A DNA stretch of 64,000 bases from Aporrectodea caliginosa (Eukaryota; Annelida; Clitellata; Crassiclitellata; Lumbricidae). Positions 41,428-53,885 of this stretch are shown in pieces; positions within the stretch are counted from its first letter, which is position 1, and each line of letters begins with the position of its first letter. Made by a program: the position numbers and the translations under genes. The DNA is taken from assembly GCA_020284085.1 (NCBI GenBank), contig JACEVL010000772.1:128501-192500 (forward strand). Reading direction: 5' to 3'. The notes beneath the pieces were generated by a model that was given only the letters and a program-made list of their open reading frames with translations, made no database searches and was not told the origin of the DNA.

Positions 41428-42952
41428 TTGCCCCCAGATCACAGTCAATTGCAATTTATAAACTCAATGGCGAACTCAAATCAGAAGTTACTACGATGTA
41501 GTTTGGGTTAGATTTTATAAATAAGCTTATAGCAATTATTCTACTAGGCCTAATGTTACGTCCTTATAGGCTAATCGTTACGTCACTTCACGTACGTAAC
41601 AATTTTATTGTTATATAAGTTCACTTTGAGAATACAGACTAGGTCTATTGCTACGTCACTTTGATTATGATAAGACCAAGCCTATTGTTACGTAACTTAG
41701 ATTATGATACAAATCTATTGTTATATAAGTTCATGTTGAGAATATAGACTAGACCTATGGTTACGTCACTTTGATACTGATAAGACCAGGCTTATTGTTA
41801 CGTCACTTTGATTATGATACAAATCTATTGTTATATAAGTTCATTTTGAGAATATAGACTAGGCCGATAGTTACGTCACTTTGATTATGATAAGACAAGG
41901 CTTATTGTTACGTCACTTTGATTATGATACAAATCTATTGTTATATAAGTTCATTTTGACAATACAGACTAGGTCTATAGTTACGTCACTTTGATTATGA
42001 TACAAATCTATTGTTATATAAGTTCATTTTGACAATACAGACAAGGTCTATAGTTACGTCACTTTGATTATGATGTATACAAATCTATTGTTATATGGAT
42101 AATTCCGTCTATTTTTTTGATTTTGTGTACCTCGGCCATTACAGCAGTATTTCTATAGGTAAGGAGGCGCGGAATGTATCAATATGTTCGTAGTGAGCTG
42201 CTGAACAAAGTCCGCTATCTTACTCTTAGACAGATGTAGTGTTCGTTTTAAATTTCGTTTAATTAACGCTCCAAACGCGTAAAATCTCATTACAGTCCCG
42301 CGTCATGATCCGTATTTTTCGTTTTTGGAGGTGCACAGAAAATGTAATCTTTTGAGCAGCTACACCAGTGATGCAATTTATGAAAGATGTGTGCCATCTT
42401 TCATTTGCTTACGAATCGTCTAATTCAGAGAGTTAGTTTAGGCATAGAACGTCAAACAACCTTGTCTTTCAGGTTGCACCTCTTCGCAGTCACGCCTTAA
42501 TTCCGAATATGAAACTCGATCAACTTTTAGACACAACCTACCTGAGTAACCGGAATGGCTGGAAAAACTTCCGGTAGGAACTATGAATTGAACGAAACAA
42601 TAGCGTGTGCCATTAATGGAATAAATAATGAAAATTGAGATGAATATGATTTAAAAACTATCAATCCGACTGTTCAGATCTCATTAGAGTCATCATCTGT
42701 AACTTCTGAAGCTTAACTAACACAATGTTTAGAGCCCTAACGTTTGAAAGAGGCAGATATATATATATATATATTCGTTTAATTGAGAAAAACAATCTGA
42801 CAAAAACGCAGAAATGCTAACATGAGTGATAATGGAAAATTAAAGTTCATTAGAAGATTTTAGAATAAACTAGTAAATATTTTTATATAATGATCTGGGA
42901 ATAAATTGAGAGTTGTCCTTGGGTGGGAGAATATGGTTGTGTGCTCTAGGTC

Positions 42953-43371
42953 TTAATTGGTGAGAGGAGGGGGTCGGAGTGGAGGTAGGAGTTGGTGAAG
43001 TACATGCTTGGGGTTGTGCAATATAGAGAAAAGGAGTTTCGCATCGGCTATATTGGCAAGTTCAGAGACTGTTGGAAAGGATTGCTCTAGGTAACCTAGG
43101 CGTTTGGCTCTTTTTATGAGTTTTTCCAGACGTTCTTTATCGGAAGCCAGCGTGAGACCCCACCAGGATGGGGAGGCATATAGAAGTTTAGCAACAGTAG
43201 TGGCTTTGGTTACATTATGGATGGATGAGGAAGAAAGGCCATGGGTTTTAAGTTTTCTGATAGCATAAAAAGAGGAGGAGCAAGTTGCTGTGAGGTGGTC
43301 TATATGGGCTGTGAGTTTGAGATTATGGTCCACGTAAGAAAAACTGTTTGCGCATTGTTAACCATCATAAC
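42953..43371 (-). mobile_element. BS-like LINE fragment
   Basis: Minus-strand frame: VDHNLKLTAHIDHLTATCS, SFYAIRKLKTHGLSSSSIHN, TTVAKLLYASPSWWG, RLGYLEQSFPTVSELANIAD and ILHNPKHVLHQLLPPLRP. This matches the family at 12110 and 50349. The fragment stops at the inner transposon boundary. Confidence 0.82.
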
Positions 43372-46300
43372 AGCGCGTGACCTTAGAATTACACGGTTCT
43401 ATGTGCATAGAAGTGTTTATGGAGATAATTCGTGTTGAAAGTTTAAAGTAGTACTTTAGCATGAAATTAGCAGCTACTTTTTCTCGAAATCTTAACAAAG
43501 CAAAAGTATCACAATACTGCATCATTTAGCATACTTTATAAACTATAGTGTATCATAGTTTTATGTAAATAACTACACTATAAAATTAGTTAGAACCTTG
43601 TTATTCTGAAGCTGGAATAATAGTAAAGGACTACAAGGTTCTAACTAAAGTGCTTTGGCTGGAGCTACAAAACATTAAGGACAACACAAATTGACATTTA
43701 AAACAATGATATTTGCCATCATTTCACAATACAATATGTATATAAAATAAGAAATAACTTCGTTTTAACGTCTATCATGAAGTTATATCCGTGTTAACAC
43801 GGGTTAGACACTAAGTCTTAGTCTAGACTAAGTCTGTCTTCGTCCTAAACACAAAATTAAAGCTACTCATTAATAATAATATATTTATGATATTCACTTT
43901 AATAACACAGTCTTTTCATAAAACTGCCTGTCTTCAAGTGGTAGCCACTTCAGCATACTAGCTAAATCCTTCTTCTTCTCTGCAGTTATTTTGCACACAA
44001 ACTTACTCACTTTCAAAGTATTTAAGCCTTTATCTAAGACTTGTCCATCTTTTTGCTTCCTTTCCGGCTCTTGCTCACATATCTAATATTTTCAATTATC
44101 CATGGCTCGGACCATGAAGTTCTGTATGAAACTTCATGTTCAACCTTAGTAAGCCTCAGCCCAACTACTTTACTGAAAGGAATCTTTTGGTATTCCAAGA
44201 ATTTTGCTGGTACATTGTATTGTTTAAAGTCATTGTTCTTCATTTGAATAACTTTAAACGGTTTACTTCGATTAACATTTAATAGAACTCTCAGAAAAGA
44301 CACGGGAGAAAAAAATTCGGACACTTGCATAGCCTTCTCAATCTGGCTATGCATGTTATCTACTTCTTGAATACATGAATGTCCTGGAACAGAATACTTC
44401 ATTGTTAAACTTGTAACGTGACTATGTCTTTGCAAAAAGTCTCCCATAGCATAAGCCATGATGGAGTTGCGATTCTGAGGCACACAGCTATCACTCCATG
44501 TAATAATTTCAGAAATATCTGGGTGATCACGCACGACTGCTGTGAGAATTTTGACTATGGCACTTGCTATATCAATACCTGCCCTACCAGAAAGTGTTTC
44601 TGGCCAAATAGCACAATAGCCCTGACCAGAAGAAGCGTGAGCAGTTAAATTGTACAAATTCAATTTCCTTTTGTAAAAGAAATTACTAGTTCCTGCCTTA
44701 GGCAAGGTGATAACATTCTCCAGATCAAAACAAACTACCATTTTCTTAGACTGCTTGTCAGCCTTACGCTCTTCACGCATTGCATCCTTCTGTGCAATGT
44801 GCCTATCATATTTGACACTAATTTCAGTTCCAATGACTTCCCTGTTCAATTTCAGTACTTTAAATTCTTCACACAAATCACACCTATCTGACTTTGGCAT
44901 ATGAAAGTCTAGGTTAAACTCTGTTACAAACATATATCTATAGTACGATTCTTTGACCGGTACCTCATCTACCTCTAAAGACTCAAGGTACAACTGATAC
45001 ATTTTCGATATGCTTAAATTAGCCTCTAGATACTGCTTTTTTGAAGATGAACGAGTGTAGTGCGATTCAACTGCTGGAAAGGATTCGATGTGATTTCTTA
45101 CTTTTATCTTTTGCTGAGTTGATATCACTTTCTTAGTATGTTTCCCACGCTTGTCTGGAGATGGTACTCCAGTTACTGGATCTTTCTTGTTGTTGTGAAA
45201 ATTGTATATAGGTTTCTGACTGATGGCCAATGTACCAAGATAGTAGTCTTTACATACACGATGTCTATCATTTCCAATGTCTAGGTAGTATTGGAATGTG
45301 TATCGTCTCCTAGAATCTTTTCCTTCACCAGGTCCTTTCGTCACAGTACATCGAGTCTTTTCGAATCTTTCCGTCGTCTTTCCATAAAACTGGTACTTCT
45401 CTGTCTGCTGTAATTTGTAATAACGATTAAAAATTGATTCCCTCTCTGACTCGCTAATCTTTTTCTCACAAAAGAAACGACACTTTGTCAGACAACTCTT
45501 ACTGTTACAGTTACTTTTGTTTTTACTTTTTCCCACAGTTTTTGCTGGAACTAACTTCCCTCTACGACTTAAGTATTCTTTTCCAGCCTGACAGAGGCTT
45601 TTACGCTTGTTAGCTTTCCATTCTGTAGGATTTCTTTTCCGTTTTCTGACACTCTGTTTGTTGCTCGATTCAGCTACGGTAAGCGTTGTCGCAGCTACAG
45701 TAGTCGTGTTGTCGTTCCTTGATGTTATGTTAGCCTCTGTAGGATTTCTTTTCCGTTTTCTGGTATCCATCCTGTGCACAGCAAGCAATTAAAAAGATCA
45801 TGAAAATAATTAATAGGCCGACGTATTATTATATTTAACGTAGTGTCTCGCGTGCCTGCAGTCGTAATAATATTATTATGAATTACAAATTATCAGTGGA
45901 GATTATAGATTGTTTGAAAATAGCAAAATCACTGAAATAATGCTAAGAAACTAAACAATTATTTTATGTGAGAATGCAATATAGAATAGAATATTCTAGC
46001 CTACTCATTTTTTCACAATTTCACACTCTTTATTTCTAAATAGTAAAAGTTTAAGTCCTACAGTTTTGAAACTCTTGGCCAAAGATTTTTTATGCCCAAG
46101 CTATACGTTCTGACCAAATTTGGGACAAATCGGACAACCAGGGACGCATGAGGGAAGATATTATGGGAGACTCCAACGACAGTAATAATCTTACCCGACT
46201 GTCACAGCCGCGCAGGCGATGTCCTTGTCGCAAACATTAGCCAGATCCATACGTGGGTCGTACGTTGGGTCGTCGCCGGATTCCGATCCTTCCTCCGTCA

Positions 46301-46708
46301 AATGCCCATCGTCACTTAACCCCTCCAGCATCCCAGCTATATCTTTATATTTAATAGTTTTATATCGATTTCTCACACTCACGATATTTCGCTTATCGTC
46401 TCGGTCCGCCATCTTCGTTACTTCTTATAATTAGAGTAAACATAGAACTACAAGCCTGTTTATCTATAGGTCACGTGTGAAAATTGCAGACGCCTATTGG
46501 CTCTGTACTTAGAACCTTGTAATACTGGCAGAAATTTATTTTCGTACTTAGAACTTTGTAATTCTGTCAAATACTGGTCAATATGAATCCAATTCAGTAC
46601 AAGCGTCTATTACTATGGTAAAGGGGTGCAGTTAGAACTCCGTCACATTGAAATCTCCGATTTGACAAAAATGTTAGTTACAACCGTGTAATTCTAAGGT
46701 CACGAGCG
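43372..46708 (-). mobile_element. Complete 3.3-kb DNA transposon (Sola-like candidate)
   Basis: Perfect 23-bp inverted repeats begin CGTGACCTTAGAATTACA at 43376-43398 and end at 46682-46704. A 4-bp duplication AGCG lies at 43372-43375 and 46705-46708. Inside is one two-exon gene on the minus strand with an intact transposase. The 4-bp duplication and a D...D...E-type core with FDLENV, WSDSCVPQNRN and a GHSCIQEVDNMH segment make the Sola superfamily the best guess; that assignment is inference. Intact ends and ORF suggest recent or continuing activity. Confidence 0.85.
44034..46412 (-). CDS. Transposase of the 3.3-kb element, two exons, 651 residues
   Basis: Exon 1 is 46412-46195 (MADRDDKRNIVSVRNRYKT, acidic EEGSESGDDPTYDP). 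The donor GG|GTAAGA joins in phase to exon 2, 45771-44034 (acceptor GCACAG). Residues about 75-125 hold two RKRKRNPTE repeats, probable nuclear localisation. CNSKSCLTKCRFFC (about 161-174) and CDLCEEF (370-376) may bind zinc. Candidate catalytic acids are D422 (CFDLENV), D500 (WSDSCVPQNRNS) and E542 or D544 (GHSCIQEVDNMHSQIE). The C-terminus is basic. The family is recognisable as an uncharacterised transposon protein in Hydra, insects and fish; superfamily placement (Sola) is uncertain. No stop or frameshift. Confidence 0.85.
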
Positions 46709-48119
46709 GATGAATATCCATGTTTAGTGCAGTTCCCTCATTACAGTCACGCCTCATTACAGTCATGTTTAAAATATCAACCTATTATTTCTCATTCATG
46801 TCACACTGCATTCTCATTTCAGTCACATTAAATACTATACTGTGTCTCATTTATGTCTCATTTTTATCATTACAGTCATTCAATCTCATTTTATATATAT
46901 GTTGTATAAATCACACTGTAAAAAGTGTTTGCAACTTCGCAAGACAGCGTGCAGTAGACTTATAAATTGATATTCTATAAACGCATCGTAGATCAATAAA
47001 ATATTTAGTTTTATGCATTGATATACATTTCATTTCTTCACATTTGCTACATCCATAATCCAAAAAATTGACGGAATTACCCATATAAGTTCATTTTGAG
47101 AATAATATAGACTAGGCTCATTGTTAGGTCACTTTGATTATGATACAAATCATTGTTATATAAGTTCATTTGAGAATATAGACTAGGCTTCTTGTTACGT
47201 CACTTCCATTATGATATAAATCTATTGTTATGTAAGTCTACTATGAGAATATAGACTAGACCTCTTGTTACGTCACTTCTATTATGATATAAATCTATTG
47301 TTTATGTAAGTCTACTTTGAGAATATAGACTAGGCCTCTTGTTACGTCACTTCTATTATGATATAAATCTATTGTTTATGTAAGTCTACTTTGAGAATAT
47401 AGACTAGGCCTCTTGTTACGTCACTTCTATTATGATATAAATCTATTGTTTATGTAAGTCTACTTTGAGAATATAGACTAGGCCTCTTGTTACGTCACTT
47501 CTATTATGATATAAATCTATTGTTTATGTAAGTCTACTTTGAGAATATAGACTAGGCCTCTTGTTACGTCACTTCTATTATGATATAAATCTATTGTTTA
47601 TGTAAGTATACTTTGAGAATATAGACTAGGCCTCTTGTTACGTCACTTTGATTATGATACAAATCTCAGATTCACATTTCTGTGTGACTTTGCGTGCGTT
47701 TAAGGATGTTGGTATATGCAATAATAATAAAAATCTACTGTTCTAAACTTCACTTTGAGAATTTAGGCGAGGCCTATTCTTACGTCACATGAGTTATTAT
47801 ATACAGTTATATTATTAAGAATTAAAAAATGTTGTGAATAATGGCCTATAATTGTTACGTCACTGCCATTATGAAACATGTTTATTATTAGCAATTTTAA
47901 ATATAGAGAATAAAGGCCTATTGTTACGTCACTTCAAACATGAAACACGTTTATTATTTGAAGGATGCTTCTAACATTCTAACACGTAATTCAGTTGGCT
48001 CGATACACGACAGGCAAGAGTAACGATAGAATGAGTCAATAGCGGTGACATTCCCGGACTGGATTCCACAACTCGTATTCCGGGACATTGTCTCGAAGGA
48101 GATCTATCCAAAGTGGACC

Positions 48120-48480
48120 AAGTCAAATCTCTGTGTCTCTCTATATCTATGTCTCTATGTCTCTCTGTCTTTTTGTTTCTCTGTCTCTGTCTATCTTTCT
48201 CTCTCTCTGCAGGTCCTTTTACTTATTGCGCCAGATGAGGGTCGTTCGGCAGAATTTATCGTATGACGATGCTGCGACTCTTGTTCAATCCTTCGTCCTA
48301 ACCCGCATGGACTCTTTCAACGCTGTCCTTGCAGGATTGCCAAAGGTCAAAAATCGTCAGCTTCAGTCCTTCCTTAACTGCGCTGCCCGGGTCGTGGTCA
48401 ATCTACCAAAATTATTGTCGATGTTTCAAACTACCGTGTATGCAAGAGACACTGCACTATCTCTAGGTTGAGGATCGAAT
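48120..48480 (+). mobile_element. L2-like LINE fragment
   Basis: The frame gives SFYLLRQMRVVRQNLSYDDA, LVQSFVLTRMDSFNAVLAGL, PKVKNRQLQSFLNCAARVVV and NLPKLLSM, the post-polymerase part of L2-type ORF2. A decayed WKSLPLEIRSL piece follows at 48670. It interrupts the CRE-like array. Confidence 0.8.
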
Positions 48481-49092
48481 TACACTCAAGACCCTCCTCC
48501 TCCTCGACCGAGCATCAATGGTCGGTTCGGTCCCAAAATACACCAGAGAGCTCTGTGTCCTGTATCGAGCCAGCCAGGTAGACGAACAATGCACATGAGG
48601 GGTTTGTTGATTCCGCGCTCCCATTCGGGGATTCGCTCACATCGATCCTTCTCATGTATTGCCCATCTTCATGGAAAAGTCTTCCACTTGAAATTAGAAG
48701 TTTATTGCCACAAAAACCTCAGAAAACATTTCAGTTCATCTTAAGATGCATCTTATTAGGTCTGTTTGACATATCCGTGTTACAGCGCCTCTGTAAGGTT
48801 CTTACGACGCGCGATATAAGTTTTCAGATACATAGAAACATACATACATTATTAAAATTTTAAATTTATAGAATAAAAGACTATTGTCTCGTCACTTTAT
48901 ATATTATTAAAAATTTAAATTTAGAAAACAGGCCTACTGTTACGGTTTCAGCGCGTATATTATTAAAGATTAAATTTGGCGAATAATGGCCCATTGTTAC
49001 GTCACTTTGATAATGAAGCAAAAAATCTATTATTAATATCTTTAATCTGCCAATTTAGGGAATAAAGACCTATTGTTGCGACGCTTCAATTA

Positions 49093-50351
49093 TTACACTG
49101 GACAACAAATTTTAACTTTTTTTTTTGCTGCCTAAAAAACTTTAGCTGTTCTATATAGATTTTGGCACGCTGAATCCAGTGGTGTTCTCAGAATTTTTGT
49201 ATCACGTCAGGTTTTTGAGAAAAATGGTTTGCAAGATTTTAAAAGAAATGCCCAGAAAGTTACTTAGTGCATAGATTTCACTGGACAACAAATTTTAACT
49301 TTTTCTTTGCTTCCTAAAAACTTTAGCTGTTCTATATAGATTTTGGCACGCTGAATCCAGTGGTGTTCTCGGAATATTTTTACCACGTAAGGTTTTTGAG
49401 AAAAATAGTTTGCAAGATTTTAAAAGAAATGCCCAGAAATTTACTTTTAGTGCATAGATTTCACTGGACAACAAATTTTAACTTTTAGCCTTTTGCTTCC
49501 TAAAAACTTTAGCTGTTCTATATAGCATTTCATTTTGGCACGCTGAATCAGTGGTGTTCTCAGAATTTTTGTAAGTCTTCACGTCAGGTTTTTATTTTAG
49601 AAAAATGGTTTGCAAGATTTTAATCACGCAGGTTTTGAGAAAGTTACTTAGTGCATAGATTTCACTGGACAACAAATTTTAACTTTTGCTTTTGCTTCCC
49701 AACAAACTTTCAGCTGAGCTGTTCTATATAGATTGAATACAAACGCTGAATCAGTGGTTGTTCAGTTTTAAAATGTCCAAAAAGTAAATAACAGTACAGG
49801 TTTATGACTAAGTAAATTCTCGGCAAGATTTTAAAAATCTTGCAAACCATTTACTTAGTCATAATTTACAATGTACGTGATACAAAATTTTAAAAGAACA
49901 ACCACTGATTTTCAGCGTGCCAAAATCTGAATAGAACAGCTAAAGTTTGTTGGGAAGCAAAGAAAAGTTAAAATCTTTGTTGTCCAGTGAAATCTATGCA
50001 CTAAGTAACTTTCTGGGCATTTCTTTTAAAATCTTGCAAACCATTTTTCTCAAAAACCTGACGTGATACAAAATCTCTGAGAACACCACTGGATTCAGCG
50101 TGCCAAAATCTATATAGAACAGCTAAAGTTTTTAGGAAGCAAAGAAAAGTTAAAATTTGTTGTCCAGTGAAATCTATGCACTAAGTAACTTTCTGGGCAT
50201 TTCTTTTAAAATCTTGCAAACCATTTTTCTCAAAAACCTGACGTGATACAAAAATTCTGAGAACACCACTGGATTCAGCGTGCCAAAATCTATATAGAAC
50301 AGCTAAAGTTTTTTAGGCAGCAAAAAAGTTAAAATTTGTTGTCCAGTGTTA
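49093..50351. mobile_element. 1.25-kb palindromic element of tandem units
   Basis: From CACTGGACAACAAATTTTAA (49096) four direct units of about 175 bp follow. After about 49800 the same units run in reverse to CCAGTG at 50348. Each unit contains TTTAGCTGTTCTATATAGAT, GGCACGCTGAATC, CAGTGGTGTTCTCAGAATT and GGTTTGCAAGATTTTAAAAG. TTA flanks both ends, a possible 3-bp duplication. No coding frame. Confidence 0.9.
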
Positions 50352-50725
50352 TTGAACACTTTGGCTTCCTACCCAAATCTGTCCCTACTTTTGAGGAACT
50401 CTGTAAAAAAGCCGACCAAGACCTTTTTAGAAATATCTTAAATAATCCAGGACATATCCTTCATTACCTTCTACCCTCTGTCCTATATACTGGTCACCAT
50501 CTGCGCCCACGCTCACATAACCGTGTTCTTTCTAGATTTGATTCCCTCACCAGGCGCGGTTTCTTGGCTAGGATGTTGTACAGCTAGGCCATAGTGTTTT
50601 TTAGTTTACTATTTACTAACTTTTCCGCTACTATTTGATAACTTTGTATAACTTTGTATGTACAGCGCCGTGCGTTTGCCAGCGTTTAATAAAGAACAAA
50701 CTTACTTACTTACTTACTTCTATTA
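50349..50725 (+). mobile_element. BS-like LINE 3' end
   Basis: It encodes FGFLPKSVPTFEELCKKADQ, LFRNILNNPGHILHYLLPSV, LRPRSHNRVLSRFDSLTRRG and FLARMLYS, then stop. The 3' UTR has TGTACAGCGCCGTGCGTTTG and an (ACTT)n tail. Confidence 0.85.
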
Positions 50726-50884
50726 TTAATGATTTAAATAATAAAGACCTGTTGCTACGTCATTTCATTAACAATTTAAATGTAACGAATAACGTCCAAT
50801 TGTTACGTCACTCCATTATGAAACAAGTCTACTATTATACGAGAATTTAACGTCGCAAAACGCAGATTCGTAATATGGAATAGT

Positions 50885-51310
50885 AAGTAAGTAAGAATGT
50901 TCTTTATTAAACGCAAGCAAACGCTCAGCGCTTTACATACAAAGTCAGAAATAATTTATGTATAAAGAAAACGATAATTAGAAGAAAATTAAGTCAAATA
51001 GAAAACAGATGTCTAACTGTACAACGCCTGTCCATTTTATCAGTTGGTGCTTAATGTGTGCATTGCAATAAAACTGTTAAAACTTCTGTTTATTCACTTT
51101 GCCCAGGGCCCAGGAATCAGGTTCGCATTATTCCATTCCTCCCACTGGGGATGCGAAAAACCTACATAATTGGGATGATGTATAAGGCTTGAATAAGATA
51201 GACTAACTAATTTACATTATTGTGATTACGGTGATGTGTGTACAGCTACCTGCAAATGCAGTTAGCAGTTGGTTTATTACAGGATATTCTTACTTACTTA
51301 CTTACTTATA
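50885..51310. repeat. Two LINE 3' tails in opposite orientation
   Basis: Minus-strand tail at 50885-50975 (TAAGTAAG, TTCTTTATTAAACGCAAGC). Plus-strand tail at 51240-51308 (GTGTACAGCTACCTGCAAAT...CTTACTTACTTACTTA). Confidence 0.6.
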
Positions 51311-52499
51311 TATTGTCTTGGGTATAAATGTTCTGCTGGTTCCTGCTGCCATGTGAGGCTTACTGTTTCTTGTTTGCACAAGTGAGTGACGTTATCCTGC
51401 AGCTAAGCCTTAGGTAAATAGGCCTATAATTATAACCTACATTGATGCTAACATTTTATATCCAAGACAATGCATGATACTGGTATCTCACATTCACACA
51501 TTTCGTCCCTGTTGCAGTGGAAACTGCAGGAAGCTGGCACACCGAGTCAATGACAAGATTTCATCAGTGGCAGGTGACAAGCGCGAGACTAGCCATCTAC
51601 ATCGGCGCTTATCAGTCGCCCTTCATATTTTACGTGTTTTCCTGTCTTTTTTATGCATCTCGAATTGAAAGAATCAGGAAATTTAGCAGCTCAAAACTAA
51701 TGACGGTTATAGGTAGGCCTACAATTGTCTTAAAGCAGTCAATTCATTTAGTCTGTAGGCCTATATGAATTTGTTGGCTTTATTGAAGAAATAAATTTGT
51801 CTAGTCAATTTTTTAAGTTTTTTAATTTAAGGAATAAAGGCCCATTGCTACGTCATTGTGATTATGCAACGCTCAATATCAATAATTTAAATGTAGAGAG
51901 TAAAGATCTATTGTTACGTCACCTTGATTATGCAACACTCAGTATGGATAATTTAAATTTAGAGAATAAAGATGCGTTACGTCACTTCAATTATGGCAAA
52001 GTGCATTATTAATAATTTTAGAATAAAGGCCTATTCATTTATTATTAAAAATATAAATTTAGAGAGAAGAAACCAATTGTTACGTCATTTCATGTATTAC
52101 TAACAATTTTAATATAGAGAGTAGAGACCAATTGTTACGTCACTTCATGTAGGCTATTATTAAAAATATAAATTTAGAGAGTAGAGACGTAGAGACCAAT
52201 AATTGTTACGTCACTTCATGTATTATTAAAAATGTAAATTTAGAGAGTAGAAACCAATTGTTACGTCACTTCATGTATTATTAAAAATGTAAATTTAGAG
52301 AGTAGAAACCAATTTATTGTTACGTCATTTCATGTATTATAACAAATGTAAATTTAGAGAGTAGAAACCAATTGTTACGTCATTTCATGTATTTATAACA
52401 AATTTAAATTTAGAGAGAAGAGACCAATTGTTACGTCACTTAAATTTTGAAACAATTCTATTAATAATTTTTATATAGATACTAAGTGCCGATTGATAA

Positions 52500-53885
52500 A
52501 AAAAATGCTAGCAGAGAATGCAAGCAAAGACAGAGACAGTTGAGTGGCTGCAAGACAGTCAATTTGGGTTTAGAACGGGCATGGGAATAGAGGACGCGAT
52601 CGGAACATAAGAGTGTTAACAGAGAGGAGATGCCAGAATGGTCAGGTTGCATATTTTTAAATGCTTCGTAGATCATGAAAAAACTTTTGATAGAGTTGAC
52701 TTGCAATAAGACAAGAGGGAATAGATTGGAGAGACAGAAGATTGATAGGAAACTTGTAAGTGGGGCAGAAGGTGCGAATAAGAATAGATGGAGAGTAGGC
52801 TACTCTGAACCAGGAAAGGTGGGCAGAAGAGTGAGACAAGGATGCCCGCTGTCATCTCTGCTTTTCAATCTAAGCTTATATAGAAGAGCTTCTCAGAGAA
52901 GCGGTATTGTAGTTTCGTTTAGTATCGTTTATTGGATAACTTGCTGTCAAGACGCAACAAGTAACATCAATGCCTGATTATGCAGTTATAGTATTATAAA
53001 CTATAGTACTATTTAGCTTTAGGCCTAGATAATGCACTGTTCAGCACTATAATAGGCATAGTTCTAATGGGGCAAAAGATCTGGTGGAGTGGATTAAGGT
53101 TGAAGGAAGGTGGATCAGGGCATCGAGTTTTGCAGATGACCAGTCAATGATGGCGTGAAGCCACAGATGTCTAGGTAACGATGAGCACAATATCAACCAA
53201 ATAGTCTACGGAATGAAAATAAACATAAGAAAGTCAAAGTTATTGAAGATAAGTAAAGAAGAGAAAAGGTATAGCCAGAATAAACATTGGAGGAAAAGAA
53301 ATAGAACAGGTGAAGGAATTCTGCAGCATATGGAGTATGATTACGACAGATGCCAAATGCCAAAGAGATATTCAAAGGATAGCATTAGGAAAAGAGACGT
53401 TTTCAGAGATGAAAGAACTACTGAGAGGAAACAAAAAAAGGGAATCTGACGAAACGGAGGATAAAGACATTGATATGGAGTGTGGTGCTGTTCGGATCAA
53501 AGGCATGGACCGTGAGAAAAGAGGATATAAAAAGAATGAAGGCTGTCGAAATGTGGACGTGGAGAAAAAGGAGAAAATTAGTTAGACGGAACATTAGACA
53601 AAATTATGAATAAATGATGGGAACGATTGGAGAAGATAGAACCCTGATACGCACAATAAGAGAGAGAGAAACGAAATGCATCGGTCACACATTGAGAAGA
53701 GACTCGCTGCTAAGAACGGATATCGAAGGAAAAATGGAGGGGAGGAGACAAGAGGAAGACCAAGACAGATGATGCTGGATTGGATGATGACGGATACGGA
53801 AACTTAGAGAACAGACCCAACAGCGTGTCTAATGGCGACGTCGGACACATAAACCTGCCTAGGAGGCAGCGAACCAGAAGAAGTC
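52500..53885 (+). mobile_element. Decayed LINE reverse transcriptase
   Basis: Broken plus-strand frames give IDWRDRRLIGNLYVGQKVRI, GYSEPGKVGRRVRQGCPLSS, LFNLSLY, SSFADDQSMMA, YGMKINIRKSKLLKISKEE, EGILQHM, TERKQKKG and RETKCIGHTLRRDSLLRTDI-like blocks. RQGCPLS and FADD are RT motifs. Frameshifts and stops show it is dead. It separates two blocks of the CRE-like array. Confidence 0.82.

Larger units (their letters stand above)
42093..47086. mobile_element. DNA element with 26-bp inverted repeats and ATAT duplication
   Basis: Ends GGATAATTCCGTC (42097) and the complement of GGGTAATTCCGTC (ending 47082) form about 26-bp inverted repeats with three mismatches. ATAT flanks both sides (42093-42096, 47083-47086). 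Removing the element and one ATAT restores the satellite unit TTGTTATATAAGTTC exactly, confirming the insertion. Its own DNA is the outer about 1.2 kb (42097-42950, 46709-47082); a LINE piece and a complete second transposon lie inside. No transposase of its own is seen. Confidence 0.85.

Noticed and set aside
47240..47640. CRISPR-like regular repeats
   Set aside because: Units are near-identical end to end with no variable spacers, and the DNA is eukaryotic; it is a satellite.
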